In this document: positions 16,042 through 25,760 of the stretch, piece by piece
Position numbering within the stretch: the stretch's first letter is position 1
How the letters are laid out: every line of letters starts with the position of its first letter
From: an uncultured Paracoccaceae bacterium
GTDB lineage: Bacteria; Pseudomonadota; Alphaproteobacteria; Rhodobacterales; Rhodobacteraceae
Reading direction: 5' to 3'
Assembly: GCA_934500835.1 (NCBI GenBank)
Contig: CAKSTR010000008.1
Location: 124,001 to 188,000 of the forward strand
DNA: 64,000 nucleotides
Notes under the pieces: generated by a model
What the model was told of the DNA's origin: nothing
The model's database searches: none
What the model saw: the letters and a program-made list of their open reading frames with translations, nothing else
Translations under genes and position numbers: made by a program

Positions 16042-17970
16042 ATGGCAGCGCGGGCAGCGACGCAGGCATCGGCACGGGTATCGGCAATGACGGCAGGGCG
16101 CGGGTTGCGGATCGCAGGCATGGCCCTGGGGGCGATGATCTGCGGGCTTGCGCTGGTGACTGCCGCCCGGGCGGAAGAGCAGGTGATCGTCTCGCACGGC
16201 ATCTCGACCTTCGGCGACCTGAAGCTGCCGGCCGATTTCACCCATCTGCCCTATGTCAATCCCGATGCGCCCAAGGGCGGTGAACTGGTCGAAAGCTGGG
16301 TCGGCGGCTTTGATTCGATGAACCCGTTCAGCGTGAAAGGCCGCGCCGCCATCGGCTCTACCATCATGCTGGAGAACATCCTGACCGGCACGGCGGATGA
16401 GATCGGCGCCAGCTACTGCCTTCTGTGCACCACGATGGAATACCCCGAAGACCGTTCCTGGGTGATCTTCAACCTGCGCGACGACGTGAAATTCTCGGAC
16501 GGCACGCCGATGACGGCCGAGGACGTGCTGTTTTCCTTCGACACGCTGCGAACCAAGGGGCTGAACGACTTCCGCGTCGTCTTCAACCAGTATGTTGCCG
16601 GGGCCGAGGTGCTGGACCCCCACCGGATCAAGTTCACCTTCGTCGAAGGCGTGCCGACCCGTGACCTGCCCGAAACCGTGGGCGGGCTGCCGGTCTTTTC
16701 CAAGGCGCATTACGAAGCCAATGGCTTCGATCTGGCCGAAAGCAACCTGAAACCCTATCTGGGCACCGGCCCCTATGTTGCCGGCAAGATCGACCCCGGC
16801 CGCAGCGTCACCTATCTTCGCAACCCCGACTACTGGGGCGAGACGCTGCCGATCAACATCGGCCAGAACAATTTCGACGTGATCCGCTACGAATACTTCG
16901 GCGATCCCAACGCCGCATTCGAGGCGTTCAAGGCCGGCGTCTACACCTTCCGCACCGAGAATTCGTCAAAGCTATGGGCCACGGGCTATGACTTTGCGCG
17001 GGTGAAGGACGGCTCGATCCAGAAGGTCGAACTGCCCTCTGGCGCCAAGGCCTCGGCGCAGGGCTTCATCTTCAACCTGCGGCGCGGGTTGTGGCAGGAT
17101 CCCAAGGTGCGGCAAGCCATCGGGCTGATGTTCAACTTCGAATGGTCGAACCAGACGCTGTTCTACGGGCTTTATGCCCGGGTGAATGCGGTCTGGGAAA
17201 ACACCGAGATGGCAGCGACCGGCACGCCGACGCCCGAGGAACTGGCCCTCCTGCAGCCCCTGGTCGACAAGGGCCTGCTGCCCGCCTCGATCCTGACGGA
17301 TGAGGCGGTGATGCCGCCCGTCTCCTCGCCCGACCGCCAGCTGGACCGCAAGAACCTGCGCGCGGCCTCGGCCCTGCTGGACGAGGCCGGCTGGGAGGTT
17401 GGCAGCGACGGCAAGCGCCGCAACGCCAAGGGCGAGGTGCTGAAGCTTGAGATCCTGAACGATGACGCGGCCTTCGAACGCATCATCTCGCCTTTCGTCG
17501 AAAACCTTGTCGCGCTGGGCATCGACGCCCGGCTGGTCAATGTCGACGGGGCCGAGTTCGAGGTGCGCACCCGCAACCCGGCCTATGATTTCGACCTGAT
17601 CACCGGCCATATCGGCAATGCCTATATCCCGGGCGCGGATCTTCAGCAGTACTACGGATCGGAAACCGCCGATGTCTCGGTCTTCAACGCCATGGGGCTG
17701 AAATCCCCGGCGGTGGATGAGTTGGCCAAGATCGTGATCGCCGCCAAGACCCGCGATGAGATGGTGAACTCCACCCGCGCGCTGGACCGGGTTCTGCGGT
17801 CGATCGGGTTCTGGATCCCGCAGTGGTACAACAACAAGCGGCTGGTCGCCTACTACGACATGTATGAACACCCGGCCGAACTGCCCCCATATGTTCTGGG
17901 CGAAACCTCCTTCTGGTGGTACAACGCCGAAAAAGCCGACGCGCTGAAGGCCAAGGGCGTGCTGAAGTAA
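16042..17970 (+). CDS. yejA: Extracellular oligopeptide-binding protein of YejABEF ABC transporter
   Basis: Periplasmic binding protein (DppA/OppA fold, SBP family 5) of 642 aa including leader. It matches the YejA branch: the [12 protein letters not shown] start, [10 protein letters not shown] and the [10 protein letters not shown] segment are typical. In E. coli YejABEF takes up short peptides including microcin C. The signal region is long (hydrophobic core about residues 44-60, ALA-like cut before EEQVIVSHG); a second ATG at 16084 would give a shorter leader. The ATG at 16042 has GGAAGGGTGAAAG upstream. First gene of a five-gene operon with yejB, yejE, yejF and a glycosyltransferase. Confidence 0.93.
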   Translation: MAARAATQASARVSAMTAGRGLRIAGMALGAMICGLALVTAARAEEQVIVSHGISTFGDLKLPADFTHLPYVNPDAPKGGELVESWVGGFDSMNPFSVKGRAAIGSTIMLENILTGTADEIGASYCLLCTTMEYPEDRSWVIFNLRDDVKFSDGTPMTAEDVLFSFDTLRTKGLNDFRVVFNQYVAGAEVLDPHRIKFTFVEGVPTRDLPETVGGLPVFSKAHYEANGFDLAESNLKPYLGTGPYVAGKIDPGRSVTYLRNPDYWGETLPINIGQNNFDVIRYEYFGDPNAAFEAFKAGVYTFRTENSSKLWATGYDFARVKDGSIQKVELPSGAKASAQGFIFNLRRGLWQDPKVRQAIGLMFNFEWSNQTLFYGLYARVNAVWENTEMAATGTPTPEELALLQPLVDKGLLPASILTDEAVMPPVSSPDRQLDRKNLRAASALLDEAGWEVGSDGKRRNAKGEVLKLEILNDDAAFERIISPFVENLVALGIDARLVNVDGAEFEVRTRNPAYDFDLITGHIGNAYIPGADLQQYYGSETADVSVFNAMGLKSPAVDELAKIVIAAKTRDEMVNSTRALDRVLRSIGFWIPQWYNNKRLVAYYDMYEHPAELPPYVLGETSFWWYNAEKADALKAKGVLK

Positions 17971-17996
17971 GACGGCGGAAAAAGCGGGCAGGGGAA

Positions 17997-19160
17997 TTGG
18001 GCGCCTATATCCTGAGACGGCTGTTGCTGGTCATCCCGACCTTGTTCGGGGTGATGGTGTTGAATTTCGTGCTGACGCAATTCGTGCCGGGCGGCCCCAT
18101 CGAACAGGTTGCGGCACAGCTGGACGGCGGCGGTGACAGCCTTGGCAACCTGACCGGCGCCAATGCCGACGGGATGCAGGATGCCGGCGGCGGATCGGAC
18201 TATGCCGGCGCGCGCGGCCTGCCCCCCGAATTCCTGGCCGAGCTTGAGGTGGAGTTCGGCTTCGCCCGCTTTACCTGCGACGCCGATTACACCGGATCGA
18301 CCTCGGTCCGTGTGATCGCCAAGTCCGACCAGTGCCACAAGGAGATGATCCCGGCGACGGAACGCTTCTTCCTGATGATGGGCAAGTATCTGACTTTCGA
18401 CTTCGGCCGCAGCTATTTCCGGTCGATCTCGGTCGTCGATCTGATCGTCGAGAAGATGCCGGTCTCGATCACCCTTGGCCTTTGGTCCACGCTGATTGCC
18501 TATCTGATCTCGATCCCGCTTGGCATCCGCAAGGCGGTGCGGGACGGATCGTCCTTCGACACCTGGACCAGCGGCATCATCATTGCGGCCTATGCGATCC
18601 CGTCCTTCCTGTTCGCCATCCTGCTGATGGTGGTCTTTGCGGGCGGCAGTTATTTCCAGTGGTTCCCCCTTCGCGGCCTGACCTCGGAAAACTGGGACCA
18701 GCTTTCGCCCGGCGGCAAGGCGCTGGACTACCTGTGGCACATCGTGCTGCCGGTGACGGCGCAGATGATTTCAGGCTTTGCCACGCTGACGCTGCTGACC
18801 AAGAACAGCTTTCTTGACGAGATCAAGAAGCAATATGTGATGACCGCCCGCGCCAAGGGCCTTTCGGAAACCCGCGTCCTTTACGGCCATGTGTTCCGCA
18901 ATGCGATGCTGCTGGTGATCGCCGGCTTTCCGGCGGTGTTTCTGGGCGTCTTCTTCGGCTCTGCGCTGCTGATCGAGACGATCTTCTCGCTGGACGGTCT
19001 GGGTCAGCTTGGCTTCAAGGCGGCGGTCGAGCGGGATTATCCGGTGATGTTCGGCACGCTGTTCGCCTTCGGGCTGATCGGGCTGGCGATCGGGCTTCTG
19101 TCCGACCTGATGTATGTCTTCGTCGATCCCCGCATCGACTTTGCCAAGCGAGAGGGCTGA
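17997..19160 (+). CDS. yejB: Peptide ABC transporter permease YejB (TTG start)
   Basis: Inner-membrane permease of 387 aa. The TTG at 17997 starts [18 protein letters not shown], which lines up with the known YejB N-terminus MGAYLIRRLLL; GGGCAGGGG lies just upstream, and no ATG is available near. Six membrane segments are expected: one at about 10-30, the rest after residue 150. The long periplasmic stretch between (about 35-145) is usual for YejB. The permease core carries the EAA-like [20 protein letters not shown] block. The gap after yejA is only 26 bp, and yejE follows 3 bp later. Confidence 0.92.
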   Translation: MGAYILRRLLLVIPTLFGVMVLNFVLTQFVPGGPIEQVAAQLDGGGDSLGNLTGANADGMQDAGGGSDYAGARGLPPEFLAELEVEFGFARFTCDADYTGSTSVRVIAKSDQCHKEMIPATERFFLMMGKYLTFDFGRSYFRSISVVDLIVEKMPVSITLGLWSTLIAYLISIPLGIRKAVRDGSSFDTWTSGIIIAAYAIPSFLFAILLMVVFAGGSYFQWFPLRGLTSENWDQLSPGGKALDYLWHIVLPVTAQMISGFATLTLLTKNSFLDEIKKQYVMTARAKGLSETRVLYGHVFRNAMLLVIAGFPAVFLGVFFGSALLIETIFSLDGLGQLGFKAAVERDYPVMFGTLFAFGLIGLAIGLLSDLMYVFVDPRIDFAKREG

Positions 19161-19163
19161 ACC

Positions 19164-20273
19164 ATGGCCCTGTCCCCGCTGAACCAGCGCCGCTGGCGCA
19201 CCTTCAAGGCCAACCGCCGCGCACTGTGGTCGCTGATCATCCTTGGCGTTCTCTACGGTCTGTCGCTTTTCGCCGAATTGCTGGCCAACGACCATCCGCT
19301 TCTGGTCCGCTATCAGGGTGAATGGCGTGCGCCCTTCCTCAGCTTCTACTCCGAACAAAGCTTCGGCGGCGATCTGCGGACCGAGGCCGAGTATTCCCTG
19401 CCCGAGGTGCAGTGCCTGATCATGTCGGCCGGTGCCCTGGATTGCTGGGATGACCCCGAAGGCATCCTGGCCGAGGTGAAGGCCAGCGGCACCGTTCTTG
19501 GCCAGCCGGTGGACAAGGGCTTCATCCTCTGGGCGCCGATCCCCTACAGCTACCAGACCATCGTCAACACCGGCGGGGTGGCGCCGGGTCCGATCACCGC
19601 GCAGAACTGGCTGGGCACCGATGACGCCAGCCGCGACGTGCTGGCGCGGGTGATCTACGGCTTCCGGCTGTCGATCACCTTCGCGCTTGTGGTCACGGCC
19701 CTGTCTTCGGCCATCGGCATCATCGCGGGTGCGGTTCAGGGCTATTTCGGCGGCATTGTCGATCTGATCATGCAGCGCCTGCTTGAGATATGGTCCTCGA
19801 TCCCCTCGCTTTACGTCATCATCATCCTGTCGGCGGTTTTCACCAGATCGGTCGGGCTGATGCTGGTGCTGATGATCATGTTCGGCTGGACCGGCCTTGT
19901 CGGCGTGGTCCGGGCCGAGTTCCTGCGGGCGCGCAACTTCGAATATGTCCGCGCGGCCAAGGCTCTTGGCGTTGGCGACATGGCGATCATGTTCCGCCAT
20001 GTGCTGCCCAATGCGCTGGTCGCCACGCTGACCTTCACGCCCTTCATCGTGGTCGGCACCATCTCGGGGCTGGCCAGCCTTGACTATCTGGGCTTCGGCC
20101 TGCCGGCCTCGGCGCCCTCGCTGGGGCAGTTGACCCGCCAGGCGCAGCAGAACCTGCAGATGCCGTCGCTTGCCTTCGTGGCCTTCTTCACCTTCGCCAC
20201 CATGCTGACGCTGATCGTCTTCATCTTCGAAGGTGTTCGCGATGCCTTCGATCCGCGGAAGACCTTCAAATGA
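19164..20273 (+). CDS. yejE: Peptide ABC transporter permease YejE
   Basis: Second permease subunit, 369 aa. It starts with the short N-terminal basic stretch and first membrane helix (SLIILGVLYGLSLFAELLAND), then a periplasmic loop rich in aromatic residues (about 45-140), then five helices with the GTDDASRDVLARVIYG entry typical of OppC/DppC/YejE proteins and the EAA loop RAAKALGVGDMAIMFRHVLPNA. ATG at 19164. Its stop overlaps the ATG of yejF (ATGA), showing translational coupling. Confidence 0.94.
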   Translation: MALSPLNQRRWRTFKANRRALWSLIILGVLYGLSLFAELLANDHPLLVRYQGEWRAPFLSFYSEQSFGGDLRTEAEYSLPEVQCLIMSAGALDCWDDPEGILAEVKASGTVLGQPVDKGFILWAPIPYSYQTIVNTGGVAPGPITAQNWLGTDDASRDVLARVIYGFRLSITFALVVTALSSAIGIIAGAVQGYFGGIVDLIMQRLLEIWSSIPSLYVIIILSAVFTRSVGLMLVLMIMFGWTGLVGVVRAEFLRARNFEYVRAAKALGVGDMAIMFRHVLPNALVATLTFTPFIVVGTISGLASLDYLGFGLPASAPSLGQLTRQAQQNLQMPSLAFVAFFTFATMLTLIVFIFEGVRDAFDPRKTFK

Positions 20274-21868
20274 CCCTGCTGAGCGTTCGCGACCTGACTG
20301 TCAGCTTCTCGCAGGATGGCCGCACGGTGCAGGCGGTGAAAGGCGTGTCCTTCTCGGTCGACCGGGGTGAGACGGTGGCGCTGGTCGGGGAAAGCGGATC
20401 GGGCAAATCCGTCTCGGCGCTGTCGACGGTGGGGCTTTTGTCCGACAATGCCAGCACCGGCGGGTCGGTCCTGTGGCAGGGCAAGGAAATCCTTGGTGCG
20501 CCCGAGCCGGTTCTGCGTGCGATCCGCGGCAATGACATCAGCTTCATCTTCCAGGAGCCGATGACCAGCCTGAACCCGCTGCACACGATCGAACGCCAGC
20601 TGGCCGAAAGCCTGTCGCTGCATCAGGGTCTGAAGGGCGATGCCGCCCGCGCCCGGATCATCGACCTGCTGACCAAGGTCGGCATCCGCGATCCCGAAAG
20701 CCGGCTTGGCGCCTATCCGCACCAGTTGTCGGGCGGGCAGCGCCAGCGGGTGATGATCGCCATGGCCCTTGCCAACGGGCCGGAGTTGCTGATTGCCGAC
20801 GAGCCGACCACCGCGCTGGACGTGACGATCCAGGCCCAGATCCTTGATCTTCTGGCCGATCTGAAACGCAGTGAGGGGCTGTCGCTTCTGTTCATCACCC
20901 ATGATCTGAACATTGTCCGCCGCATCGCCGACCGGGTCTGCGTCATGCAGGGCGGGCAGATCGTCGAACAGGGGCCGACCGCCGCGATCTTCGCCGATCC
21001 CCAGCACCCCTATACGCAGAAGCTGCTGGCGGCTGAACCTTCGGGCACCCCCGACCCGGTTCCCGCCGACGCGCCCGAGGTGATCTCGGCCGAGGCGCTG
21101 CGGATCTGGTTCCCGATCAAGCAGGGCCTTCTGCAGCGCACCGTCGGCCATGTGAAGGCGGTGAACGCGGCCACCCTCTCGGTGCGGCGGGGCGAGACGC
21201 TTGGCGTCGTTGGCGAAAGCGGTTCGGGCAAGACCACTCTGGCGCTTGGGCTGATGCGGCTGATTTCATCCGCGGGGCCGATCACCTTCCTTGGCAAGCG
21301 GATCGACGGCACGCGCGGCCGCGCCCTGCGCGCCCTGCGCCGCGACATGCAGATCGTGTTCCAGGACCCTTATGGCAGCCTCTCGCCCCGGATGACCGTG
21401 GCCGAGATCGTGGCCGAGGGGCTTGGCGTTCATGGCAATCACTCGGCCGCCGAACGCGCCCGGCTGGTCGATGACATCCTGCGCGAGGTCGGGCTTGATC
21501 CCGCGATGGCCCATCGCTACCCGCATGAATTCTCGGGCGGGCAACGCCAGCGCATCGCCATTGCCCGCGCCGTCGTGCTGCGGCCCAAGCTGTTGGTGCT
21601 GGACGAACCCACCAGCGCGCTGGACATGACGGTGCAGGTGCAGATCGTGGCGCTTCTGCGCGAATTGCAGCAGAAATGGGGGCTGGCCTATATCTTCATC
21701 AGCCATGACCTGCGGGTGATCCGGGCCATGGCGCACAAGGTCATGGTGATGCGGGCCGGCGACGTGGTGGAGGCCGGGCCGTCGCATCAGATCTTCACCG
21801 CCCCGCAGCAGGACTACACCCGCGCCCTGATGGCGGCGGCCTTCGCGGATCACGCGGTGCGGGGATGA
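20270..21868 (+). CDS. yejF: Dipeptide/oligopeptide ABC transporter ATPase YejF (two ABC domains)
   Basis: Double ATPase of 532 aa with two complete nucleotide-binding domains in one chain. Walker A motifs are GESGSGKS (about 40-47) and GESGSGKT (about 316-323); signatures LSGGQRQR and FSGGQRQR; Walker B blocks LLIADEPTT and LVLDEPTS. Each domain is followed by an Opp-type C-terminal extension ([16 protein letters not shown]). It energises the YejABE importer. Its stop overlaps the start of the next gene, a glycosyltransferase, by 4 bp. Confidence 0.95.
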   Translation: MTLLSVRDLTVSFSQDGRTVQAVKGVSFSVDRGETVALVGESGSGKSVSALSTVGLLSDNASTGGSVLWQGKEILGAPEPVLRAIRGNDISFIFQEPMTSLNPLHTIERQLAESLSLHQGLKGDAARARIIDLLTKVGIRDPESRLGAYPHQLSGGQRQRVMIAMALANGPELLIADEPTTALDVTIQAQILDLLADLKRSEGLSLLFITHDLNIVRRIADRVCVMQGGQIVEQGPTAAIFADPQHPYTQKLLAAEPSGTPDPVPADAPEVISAEALRIWFPIKQGLLQRTVGHVKAVNAATLSVRRGETLGVVGESGSGKTTLALGLMRLISSAGPITFLGKRIDGTRGRALRALRRDMQIVFQDPYGSLSPRMTVAEIVAEGLGVHGNHSAAERARLVDDILREVGLDPAMAHRYPHEFSGGQRQRIAIARAVVLRPKLLVLDEPTSALDMTVQVQIVALLRELQQKWGLAYIFISHDLRVIRAMAHKVMVMRAGDVVEAGPSHQIFTAPQQDYTRALMAAAFADHAVRG

Positions 21869-23091
21869 AAATCCTTTTCGTCCACCAGAACTTTCCCGGC
21901 CAGTTCCTGCATCTGGCGCCGGCGCTGGCTGCGCGCGGCCATGAGTGCCGCGCCCTGACCGACAGCGGCAATACCCGCGCCTCGCCCATCCCGGTCTGGC
22001 GCTACAAGCACACCGCCGAAAAGGTCGATCCCGCCGCCACACGGCTGGGGCGCAACTATGTCACCATGTCGGACCGGGGCGTCACCACCGCCCGCGCCGC
22101 CCTGTTGCTGCGCGAGCGCGAGGGCTATGTGCCGGACGTGATCTTCGGCCATTCCGGCTGGGGCGAAACGCTGTTCCTGAAAGAGGTCTGGCCCGAGGCG
22201 AAGCTGATCGTCTACGCCGAGTTCTACTATCGCGGCCGCGGCGCCGATGTCGGGTTCGACCGCGAATTCGCCACGCCCACCTTTGATCAGGTGATGATCG
22301 CCCAAGGCCGCACCGCGCATCTGGGGCAGGCACTGGCCCATGCCGACAAGGGTGTCTCGCCGACGTTCTGGCAGGCCTCGACCTATCCGGCCAGCCTGCG
22401 CGCGATGATCGAGGTGATCTTCGACGGGGTAAACAGCGACACGATCACCCCGAACACGGAGGCCAGCCTGACGCTGCCGGATGGCCGGGTGCTGCGCGCG
22501 GGGGACGAGGTGCTGACCTTCGTCAACCGCAACCTGGAGCCGTACCGCGGCTACCACATCTTCATGCGCGCCCTGCCCGAGGTACTGGCCGCCCGCCCGC
22601 AGGCGCAGGTGGTGATCATCGGCGGGGACGAGGTTTCCTATGGGGCCGCGCCGAAAGAGGGCAAGTGGAAGGACGTCTTTCTGGACGAGGTCAGGGACCG
22701 GCTCGACCTGGGGCGCGTGCATTTCCTTGGCAAGGTGCCCTATCCGCAATTCGTCTCGGCGCTGCAGGTCAGCCGGGTGCACGCCTATTTGACCTATCCC
22801 TTCGTGCTGTCCTGGTCGATGATGGAGGCGATGTCGGCCGGCTGCCTTGTCGTCGGGGCCAAGGTGCCCCCGGTCGAAGAGGTGATCCGCGATGGCCACA
22901 ACGGCCGGCTGGTCGATTTCTTCGATGTGGCGGGCTGGAGCCGGACTCTGGCCGAATGCCTTGCCGATCCGGCCGCGCATGACCGCCTGCGCGCGCAGGC
23001 CCGCAGGACGGTGCAGGACCGCTACGACCTGACCCGGATCTGCCTGCCGAAGATGATCTCGCTGGTCGAAGGGCTGGGGCCGAAGGGCTGA
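21865..23091 (+). CDS. Glycosyltransferase family 4-like protein, coupled to yejF
   Basis: GT-B fold glycosyltransferase of 408 aa. The N-terminal acceptor domain starts [21 protein letters not shown], a block shared with a GT4 subgroup; the C-terminal donor domain has FVNRNLEPYRGYHIF, VVIIGGDEVSYG, and SWSMMEAMSAGCLVVGAKVPPVEE, in which the two Glu residues form the usual E-x7-E-like donor-phosphate/ribose contact. No signal peptide or membrane segment. It is fused to the yej operon by an ATGA overlap, so it is translated with the transporter. What it glycosylates is unknown; a cell-surface polysaccharide is the default expectation. Confidence 0.87.
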   Translation: MKILFVHQNFPGQFLHLAPALAARGHECRALTDSGNTRASPIPVWRYKHTAEKVDPAATRLGRNYVTMSDRGVTTARAALLLREREGYVPDVIFGHSGWGETLFLKEVWPEAKLIVYAEFYYRGRGADVGFDREFATPTFDQVMIAQGRTAHLGQALAHADKGVSPTFWQASTYPASLRAMIEVIFDGVNSDTITPNTEASLTLPDGRVLRAGDEVLTFVNRNLEPYRGYHIFMRALPEVLAARPQAQVVIIGGDEVSYGAAPKEGKWKDVFLDEVRDRLDLGRVHFLGKVPYPQFVSALQVSRVHAYLTYPFVLSWSMMEAMSAGCLVVGAKVPPVEEVIRDGHNGRLVDFFDVAGWSRTLAECLADPAAHDRLRAQARRTVQDRYDLTRICLPKMISLVEGLGPKG

Positions 23092-23137
23092 ACGACGCTG
23101 CGGGGGCAGGGTGGGGCCGGATCAGTCCGGGTGAGGC

Positions 23138-23593
23138 TCAGGTGATCTTTTCCAGGCGTTCCTTGGAAATGTCGCCGGGCACGATGGTGATCGGGATCGG
23201 CAGGTTGCCCGAGTTCCGGCTCATCGCGGTGACCAGCGGTCCCGGCCCGTGCTTTTCGGTGGCCGCACCCAGCACCAGAACGCCGATGTTGGGATCATCC
23301 TGGACCTGCGCCAGAATCTCGGCCACGGGATCGCCCTCACGGATCACGAGTTCGGGGTTCACCCCCTGTTTGTCGCGCATCCACTGGGCGAAAACCTCGA
23401 AATGGGCCTCGATCCGCTCGCGCGCCTCGGCCCGCATCAGATCCGCGACACCCATCCAGTGCTGATACTCTTCCGGCGGAATGATCGAGAGGATGACCAC
23501 CCCCCCGGAGGTATGCGCCGCCCGCAGCGCCGCATAGCGCATCGCGTTCAGGCATTCGCGGCTGTCGTCCAGAACGACAAGAAACTTCCGCAT
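23138..23593 (-). CDS. Universal stress protein (UspA family)
   Basis: A 151-aa single-domain Usp protein. It opens with FLVVLDDSRECLNAMRYA (the first strand and conserved Asp) and carries the ATP-binding-type loop toward the end (VLVLGAATEKHG...LVTAMSRNSGNLPIPITIVPG). The family's G-2x-G-9x-G(S/T) motif is only partly kept, so ATP binding is uncertain. ATG at 23593 with GGGAGAA upstream. It is transcribed convergently with the yej operon. Confidence 0.88.
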   Translation of the reverse strand: MRKFLVVLDDSRECLNAMRYAALRAAHTSGGVVILSIIPPEEYQHWMGVADLMRAEARERIEAHFEVFAQWMRDKQGVNPELVIREGDPVAEILAQVQDDPNIGVLVLGAATEKHGPGPLVTAMSRNSGNLPIPITIVPGDISKERLEKIT

Positions 23594-23664
23594 CTGGTTC
23601 TCCCGTTTGCCGCGCGATCATCCTCGGCGCGCGGCCGAAACGCAAGCCTCGGCCGCAAGGCGTG

Positions 23665-24105
23665 TCAGGCCGGGCCTTCGGGCATCAGGAAATGGCCGGT
23701 CCCTTGCGCGAAAAGCCGGCTGCGGTCGTCCTGCCAGGCCTCGACATGAACCGAGGCATAGCGCCGGCCCTGCCGCACCAGTCGCGCCTCGGCGAAACTG
23801 TCGCGCGACAGGCCGGGGCGCAGGTAATCCACCGTCAGATCGATCATCTTGGGCAGGGCCGGCATGGTCACGCCGCCATCGGCCGGCAGGCCCGCCCAGA
23901 CCAGCCCGACGATTGCCGTGGTCTCGAGAAAAGCCGCCGTCACCCCGCCGTGCAGCGCGGGGATCAGGGGATTGCCGATCAGCATCGGCTGAAAGGGCAG
24001 CACGGCGGTCAGCCGATCACCGGCGGTTTCGAACCGCAGGCCCAGAAAGCGCAGATAGGGGATACCTGTCGCCAGCCGCTCCAGCACCTGATCGCGGCCT
24101 GTCAT
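23665..24105 (-). CDS. PaaI family thioesterase (hotdog fold)
   Basis: A 146-aa hotdog-fold protein. LHGGVTAAFLETTA (about 52-65) corresponds to the PaaI motif HGG-x-(A/T)-x3-D/E where the helix supplies the catalytic acid (Glu61), and IDLTVDYLRPG is the conserved central strand. Expected to hydrolyse acyl-CoA thioesters. The start at 24105 overlaps the stop of the next upstream paralogue (ATGA), so the two make a dimer-of-paralogues operon. Substrate unknown; the nearby acyl-CoA degradation genes make a role in CoA recycling plausible. Confidence 0.88.
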   Translation of the reverse strand: MTGRDQVLERLATGIPYLRFLGLRFETAGDRLTAVLPFQPMLIGNPLIPALHGGVTAAFLETTAIVGLVWAGLPADGGVTMPALPKMIDLTVDYLRPGLSRDSFAEARLVRQGRRYASVHVEAWQDDRSRLFAQGTGHFLMPEGPA

Positions 24106-24527
24106 CTCTTGCGCTCCACCGTGAAGGCGCCGGTGGCCATGGCAACGGGGCGGGTCTCATCCTGATCGGTCGCGGTCACGCGGACGAAGGCGACCGACCG
24201 GGTGACATGGTGGCATTCCGCCCGCGCCCGGATCGCCTGGCCCGGAGTCGCCGGGCGCATGTAGTCGATCCGCAGGTCCAGCGTGGCGGTGGTGGCGCTG
24301 TTGGCGGGATGGCACATGACCGACGCGCCCGAGGCGGTGTCCATCAGCGTGGAAACCGCGCCGCCCGCGATGACCCCGGTTGCCGGATCGCCGATCAGCC
24401 GGGCGTCGTAAGGCATCAGGATCACCGCCCGGCCGTTGCCGATCTCTTCGACCACAAGGCCAAGTGCGCGGGCATGCGGCAGGGCGTGGATGAAGGCCTG
24501 CGCGACATCGGTCTGCGGATCGTCCAA
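24102..24527 (-). CDS. PaaI family thioesterase (hotdog fold), TTG start
   Basis: A 141-aa hotdog-fold protein paralogous to its downstream neighbour. IAGGAVSTLMDTASG (about 53-67) carries the catalytic-type Asp, and LDLRIDYMRPATPG is the matching strand. The His of the usual HGG motif is replaced by Ala (AGG). No ATG or GTG fits the expected N-terminus; the TTG at 24527 has GGGGG eight bases upstream and is the likeliest start. It precedes the other thioesterase in a two-gene minus-strand operon. Confidence 0.84.
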   Translation of the reverse strand: MDDPQTDVAQAFIHALPHARALGLVVEEIGNGRAVILMPYDARLIGDPATGVIAGGAVSTLMDTASGASVMCHPANSATTATLDLRIDYMRPATPGQAIRARAECHHVTRSVAFVRVTATDQDETRPVAMATGAFTVERKR

Positions 24528-24695
24528 GTCTGTGGCCCCCCATCGGCGATTGTGCCGCGTTTATTCGCCCAATGCCGCCTCTACGCAAGGGGAGGGCGCG
24601 GCAATGTACCTTCCGGTTGCGCAATTGGGTTGAGATTGTGTCGCACCGGGCTTAGCCTTTGTCGTGGGCGGTTCCTGAAGATTGGCAGGGTTGGG

Positions 24696-25073
24696 ATGAC
24701 GACCGAGCGGCTGAATTTCAAGGAGATGTGTGCGAAGTTCGATGTAACGCCGCGCACCCTGCGGTATTACGAATATATCGAGCTGCTTGCCCCCGAAAAG
24801 GAAGGCCGCGCCCGCTTTTACGGGGCGCGAGAGGTGGCGCGGATGAAGCTGATCCTGCGCGGCCGCCGTTTTGGCTTCAGCCTTGAGGAAATCCGCCAGT
24901 GGCTGTCCGTCTACGGCAAGAAGGGCGAAAGACAGCAGCTGGGCCAATGGCTGACCCTTGCCGATCGCCAGCTGGTCGAGCTGGAGCGCCAGCGCGCCGA
25001 GCTTGACGTCAGCATCGCCGATCTGAAGGCGCTGCGGGCGACGGCAGTCGACGAAATGGACAAGCTGGACTGA
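24696..25073 (+). CDS. MerR family transcriptional regulator (first of tandem pair)
   Basis: A 125-aa MerR protein: winged helix at residues about 7-75 ([19 protein letters not shown]...LILRGRRFGFSLEEIRQWL) followed by a coiled-coil dimerisation helix (RQLVELERQRAELDVSIADLKAL). There is no Cys-based metal site, which fits the acyl-CoA/LiuR-PsrA-like group rather than the metal sensors. It lies directly before a paralogous gene (25319) and the beta-oxidation genes. The ATG at 24696 is the start of the fold. The proposed role in controlling acyl-CoA degradation is inferred from family and context. Confidence 0.9.
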   Translation: MTTERLNFKEMCAKFDVTPRTLRYYEYIELLAPEKEGRARFYGAREVARMKLILRGRRFGFSLEEIRQWLSVYGKKGERQQLGQWLTLADRQLVELERQRAELDVSIADLKALRATAVDEMDKLD

Positions 25074-25117
25074 TCCCTGCGCGTGAGCGGCCGGCCTTGC
25101 GCAGACAACCCGTCGTC

Positions 25118-25138
25118 CTGATTTTCGACGATCGTCAG
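25118..25138. repeat. TTCG-centred palindrome between the two merR genes
   Basis: A dyad with outer arms CTGA...TCAG around TTTTCGACGATCG, 45 bp after the first merR stop. One of several dispersed copies in the window. Confidence 0.5.
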
Positions 25139-25223
25139 TGCCCGGCGCGCCCGTCTTGCGTCAGGATCGCAAGGTTCCGATCCCGCCCTGCCGACTGACC
25201 CTGCGTCGCGGGCAACCATGACG

Positions 25224-25261
25224 TGACGTTACGCTTACCTCAACGTCAAGCACGCTAGTAT
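25224..25261 (+). promoter_or_regulatory. Candidate MerR operator/promoter before the second merR gene
   Basis: A perfect 7-bp inverted repeat TGACGTT (25224-25230) / AACGTCA (25242-25248) with an 11-bp spacer, followed by TAGTAT (25256-25261) as a likely -10. A dyad lying just upstream of the -10 is the usual layout of MerR-family operators. Regulation by one or both of the adjacent MerR proteins is inferred. Confidence 0.5.
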
Positions 25262-25318
25262 CCGGTCATCCTCGGACCCATCTGCCCGTCAGTTGCATCC
25301 GGGGCACAAGAGGCAACC

Positions 25319-25714
25319 ATGACCACTGACGACCAGATGACCATCCGCGAGATGTGCGAGGCATTCGATGTCACGCCGCGCACCCTGCGGTTCTACGAAT
25401 CCAAGGAACTGCTGAACCCGCTCCGCCAGGGCACCCGCCGGCTTTACACCCGCCGCGACCGCGCCCGGCTGAAGCTGATCCTGCGCGGCAAGCGCTTTGG
25501 CTTCAGCCTTGAGGACATCCGCCAGACGCTGGATCTTTACGACCGGGATGGCAGCAATGCGATGCAGCTGCTGCGCACCTGGGAGCTGGCACAGGACCGC
25601 CTTGCCACGATGGAAGCGCAGCGGGCCGAGCTGGACGAAGCCATTGCCGAGCTGAAGACCACGATCGAGGCCAGCGCCCCGCTGATCGAGGGGCTGAGAA
25701 AAGCCGCCGAGTAA
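25319..25714 (+). CDS. MerR family transcriptional regulator (second of tandem pair)
   Basis: A 131-aa MerR protein closely similar to the preceding gene product: [21 protein letters not shown] and [21 protein letters not shown] match the same blocks almost residue for residue, with a C-terminal coiled coil. It therefore arose by tandem duplication. It sits 46 bp upstream of an acyl-CoA dehydrogenase on the same strand, so it likely heads or controls the fatty-acid degradation operon. ATG at 25319 after GAGGCAACC. Confidence 0.92.
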   Translation: MTTDDQMTIREMCEAFDVTPRTLRFYESKELLNPLRQGTRRLYTRRDRARLKLILRGKRFGFSLEDIRQTLDLYDRDGSNAMQLLRTWELAQDRLATMEAQRAELDEAIAELKTTIEASAPLIEGLRKAAE

Positions 25715-25760
25715 CGCCGGGGCGCATCGCCCCCCAAGCCACCCGAGGGAGACCCAGACC

